Assembly (NCBI GenBank): GCA_030057915.1
Contig: JASGUC010000027.1
Span: forward strand, 1-64,000
Source of the DNA: Pseudomonadota bacterium
Lineage (GTDB): Bacteria > Desulfobacterota > Syntrophia > Syntrophales > UBA8958
Direction of reading: 5' to 3'
DNA length: 64,000 nt
This document shows, in pieces, positions 62,385 to 64,000 of the stretch. Within the stretch, counting starts at the first letter, position 1. Each line of letters opens with the position of its first letter. The notes beneath the pieces are model-generated. The model worked only from the letters and a program-made list of their open reading frames with translations. It made no database searches and had not been told where the DNA came from. The position numbers and the translations under genes were made by a program.

Positions 62385-62654
62385 CTACTCCTCTCCAAAT
62401 TTGTTCGCAAACAGTCGTTCCAGGGCTAACAGCGCCTTGTCGGCATCGCTGCCCTCCGCCCTGACCTTCATCCTGCCTCCCGATCCACACGCCAAGGTCA
62501 GAATGCCGAGAAGACTCTTGCCGTTTACCTCTTGACCTTCATATTCAAAGAATATTCTCGCCTTGTATCTTCTGGCCTCCTCGACCAGCTTTGCCGCCAC
62601 TCGGGCATGAATCCCCAACTTGTTCCTGACCTCGAAGATCCTTGTCTCCCGCAT
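62385..62654 (-). CDS. ptsH: Phosphocarrier protein HPr
   Basis: Small phosphocarrier of 89 residues between enzyme I and EIIA. His16 lies in LGIHARVAAKLVEEA, the phosphorylation site, and Ser47 in NGKSLLGILTLACGSGG, the regulatory position used by HPr kinase in organisms that have it. Whether HprK exists here cannot be seen in the window. It starts one base after the EIID stop region and is followed by enzyme I. Confidence 0.96.
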   Translation of the reverse strand: MRETRIFEVRNKLGIHARVAAKLVEEARRYKARIFFEYEGQEVNGKSLLGILTLACGSGGRMKVRAEGSDADKALLALERLFANKFGEE

Positions 62655-62655
62655 A

Positions 62656-63402
62656 TCAAGGCATCACCACCGCGCAAACGGCGGTCAGGGCATAAAGGAT
62701 CACTAACGGCGACATTCCCCGGCGCATGGACAAAAACGCCGCCAGCACCGCCGTCAGTACGGCAATATTCGCCCCCTGCCGCGGCCAGAAGCTCCCGGGG
62801 AAGAGGTCCATCCGAGCAATGAGTAACCCGGCGGCCACCCCTAAGATGGTCAGGGAGATCCAGCGCAGGCAGCGAGCCCGCCGCGGCAGGTCCCAGGATT
62901 GAATATAAGCGAATCCCTCCCTTCCCTTACGGTAGCCTTCGAGGAACCCTCTCCAGCGGATCCATAAATGCAGGGGATCGAAGATCAGAAGAAAGACGAA
63001 GGGCGCCCAGACAAAGCCCTCATAGGCAAGGATCGCCGCGACGATCCCGGCCAGGGGGCGCAGACTCCCCCAGAAGAAATTGTCTCCGATGGCCGCGTAA
63101 GGGCCCATAAGCGATTCCTTCAGTTTCGTCGTCGCCGCTTGGCCGGCGGAGTCAACGGCGTCTTCCTTTTCCTCCAATCGAATCACCGCCCCGAGAACGG
63201 CCCCGGAGAGGTAGGGATGGGTGTTGAAATAATCGAGTTGACGCCGGACAAAGGCCGCGATTCGCTCCTTGTTTCCGTTCATGTTGCGGACCAGGGGTAA
63301 GATGGCGTAGGCAAAGCCAAGATTCTGCATTCTCTTGAAGTTCAGGGAAGACATCACAAAGAGGGAGCGCAGAAAAAAACCGGACAGATCCAATGCAGTC
63401 AT
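62656..63402 (-). CDS. PTS mannose/fructose/sorbose family EIID component
   Basis: Membrane subunit that, with EIIC, forms the sugar channel in mannose-type PTS. The 248-residue protein starts MTALDLSGFFLRSLFVMSSL and has FKRMQNLGFAYAILPLVR, NTHPYLSGAVLGAVIRLEE, LMGPYAAIGDNFFWGSLRPLAG and several hydrophobic helices near the C-terminus, all as in EIID. No EIIA, EIIB or EIIC gene precedes it; the divergent PxxKW gene begins 160 bases away. It is the first gene of the EIID-HPr-EI-plsB set. Confidence 0.92.
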   Translation of the reverse strand: MTALDLSGFFLRSLFVMSSLNFKRMQNLGFAYAILPLVRNMNGNKERIAAFVRRQLDYFNTHPYLSGAVLGAVIRLEEKEDAVDSAGQAATTKLKESLMGPYAAIGDNFFWGSLRPLAGIVAAILAYEGFVWAPFVFLLIFDPLHLWIRWRGFLEGYRKGREGFAYIQSWDLPRRARCLRWISLTILGVAAGLLIARMDLFPGSFWPRQGANIAVLTAVLAAFLSMRRGMSPLVILYALTAVCAVVMP

Positions 63403-63563
63403 CTCAAGCCTTTTCTTCCTGTCAGTCGTGTGGCGGCAAATGGCGGTTTTTCTATCACGCCGGGCTGTTTAAGTCAATTCATTCCGAATCTTTTGCGCCC
63501 TTTATCCTTGACAGCGGCATGGTTATTTGTTAGATATGCAAACTTTTTTTTGAGGTGAGAAGG

Positions 63564-63857
63564 ATGATTTGTCAGACGATCAGGACGGGCGCCGAATGTG
63601 TGTTCATGAAGAGCAGCGGCTGTGCCTTCAAGGATGGGGCCTGTAAAACTATTGCGGAAAAATGCGAAGGCTGCGGCAAGGTCGTGGAACTGGCGACCGG
63701 ACGCTACTGCCAGATATACATGGATCCGGCCAGCAAATGGCTTATGGGCAATTGTCCTCGGGCAACTCACGTCAAGCTGGCAATCAGGGAAAACACCCAG
63801 AAGATCAACCCGTTGAAGGCCTCCAAGCGGGCGAGTCGTGCGAAGAAAAAGAAATAA
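63564..63857 (+). CDS. PxxKW family cysteine-rich protein
   Basis: Small protein of 97 residues, function unknown. Cysteines occur as C3, C12, C20, C27, then CEGCGK, C and a final C in MDPASKWLMGNCPRATH, where PASKW is the family name motif. The C-terminal NPLKASKRASRAKKKK is strongly basic. The cysteine arrangement suggests metal binding, possibly with nucleic-acid contact via the tail. It is characteristic of deltaproteobacteria. The ATG at 63564 follows GAGGTG. It is divergent from the PTS genes. Confidence 0.88.
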   Translation: MICQTIRTGAECVFMKSSGCAFKDGACKTIAEKCEGCGKVVELATGRYCQIYMDPASKWLMGNCPRATHVKLAIRENTQKINPLKASKRASRAKKKK

Positions 63858-64000
63858 CCCCCCCGTAGCTGGTGGCTGGTAGCTCGTGGCTCGTAGCTCA
63901 TGGGATTTTGCACATTTTTTTCCTATGAGCTATGACCTATCAGCTTTCATTTTTCAAAGGTCTCCAATGGAAAATCTGGGCTAAAGGAACCCCCGGGGTA
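63858..64000. repeat. AGCTACC-type repeat and a family A right end at the window edge
   Basis: GTAGCTGGTGGCTGGTAGCT at 63867 onward is a relative of the sequence at 18061-18104 in inverse orientation. At 63949-63964, ATTTTTCAAAGGTCTCC is an isolated right end of family A. Confidence 0.65.

Overview
The window is about 64 kb of GC-rich chromosomal DNA from an anaerobic deltaproteobacterium, most plausibly of the Syntrophales/Syntrophobacterales type. This is inferred from gene content: a PxxKW-family cysteine-rich protein, a mannose-family PTS fragment with HPr and enzyme I, paired family III CoA-transferases, a short ArgA-like acetyltransferase, and dispersed intergenic repeats of a kind common in that group. 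No phage, transposase, CRISPR array, rRNA or tRNA gene was found. Most of the window is core housekeeping DNA with accessory genes between.

Layout. 1-4437 (minus): uvrB, uvrC and the start of a MntP-like membrane protein. 4672-6405: a class I-like PHA synthase. 6499-11187: the conserved rpmH-rnpA-yidD-yidC-khpB-mnmE block, followed by an exported FlgT-N-like protein. 13001-16191 (minus): HDAC-family deacetylase, Nudix hydrolase, NRDE/TANGO2 protein and Sir2 deacetylase. 16502-17968: a membrane diadenylate cyclase fused to a YbbR/CdaR-like region. 18345-24145 (minus): tamA-tamB. 24542-28817: a ferritin-like protein, then a FIST sensor coupled to a hybrid histidine kinase. 28941-32938 (minus): two paralogous CoA-transferases and an SDR. 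33752-35133: an HD-domain protein coupled to an unknown protein. 35232-38377 (minus): adenine deaminase and a patatin-like protein.

39076-42614 (plus): DUF3313 protein, DegP/HtrA protease, Fe/Mn superoxide dismutase and RadC. 42611-52488 (minus): a long, tightly packed run of FabK/nitronate-monooxygenase-like protein, nadK, recN, short argA, mltA, trpS, scpA, scpB, rluB, an IHF/HU subunit and an M50 protease. 53358-55711 (minus): TtcA-like PP-loop protein, smpB, a STAS protein and ssrA (tmRNA, tag ANDYEYALAA) with promoter and terminator. 56173-57459: eno. 57926-63402 (minus): EIID, HPr, enzyme I and plsB. 63564-63857: PxxKW protein.

The most distinctive non-genic content is a set of dispersed repeats. 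Family A is a roughly 132-bp element bounded by GAGACCTTTGAAAAACCGCC and its inverse, with two clearly homologous full copies (33557-33689 and 38741-38872) and several relatives. Family B is a palindromic module starting GTCATTTCGACCGAAGGGAG. Some elements combine A termini with a B core, and one A copy (57650-57892) appears to be split by a nested B insertion. The strongest protein-level leads are the CdaA-CdaR fusion with a perfect hairpin in its leader, the CoA-transferase pair in which only one chain keeps the expected catalytic Asp, the two-deacetylase/Nudix cluster, and an in-frame insertion of about 80 residues in UvrC.
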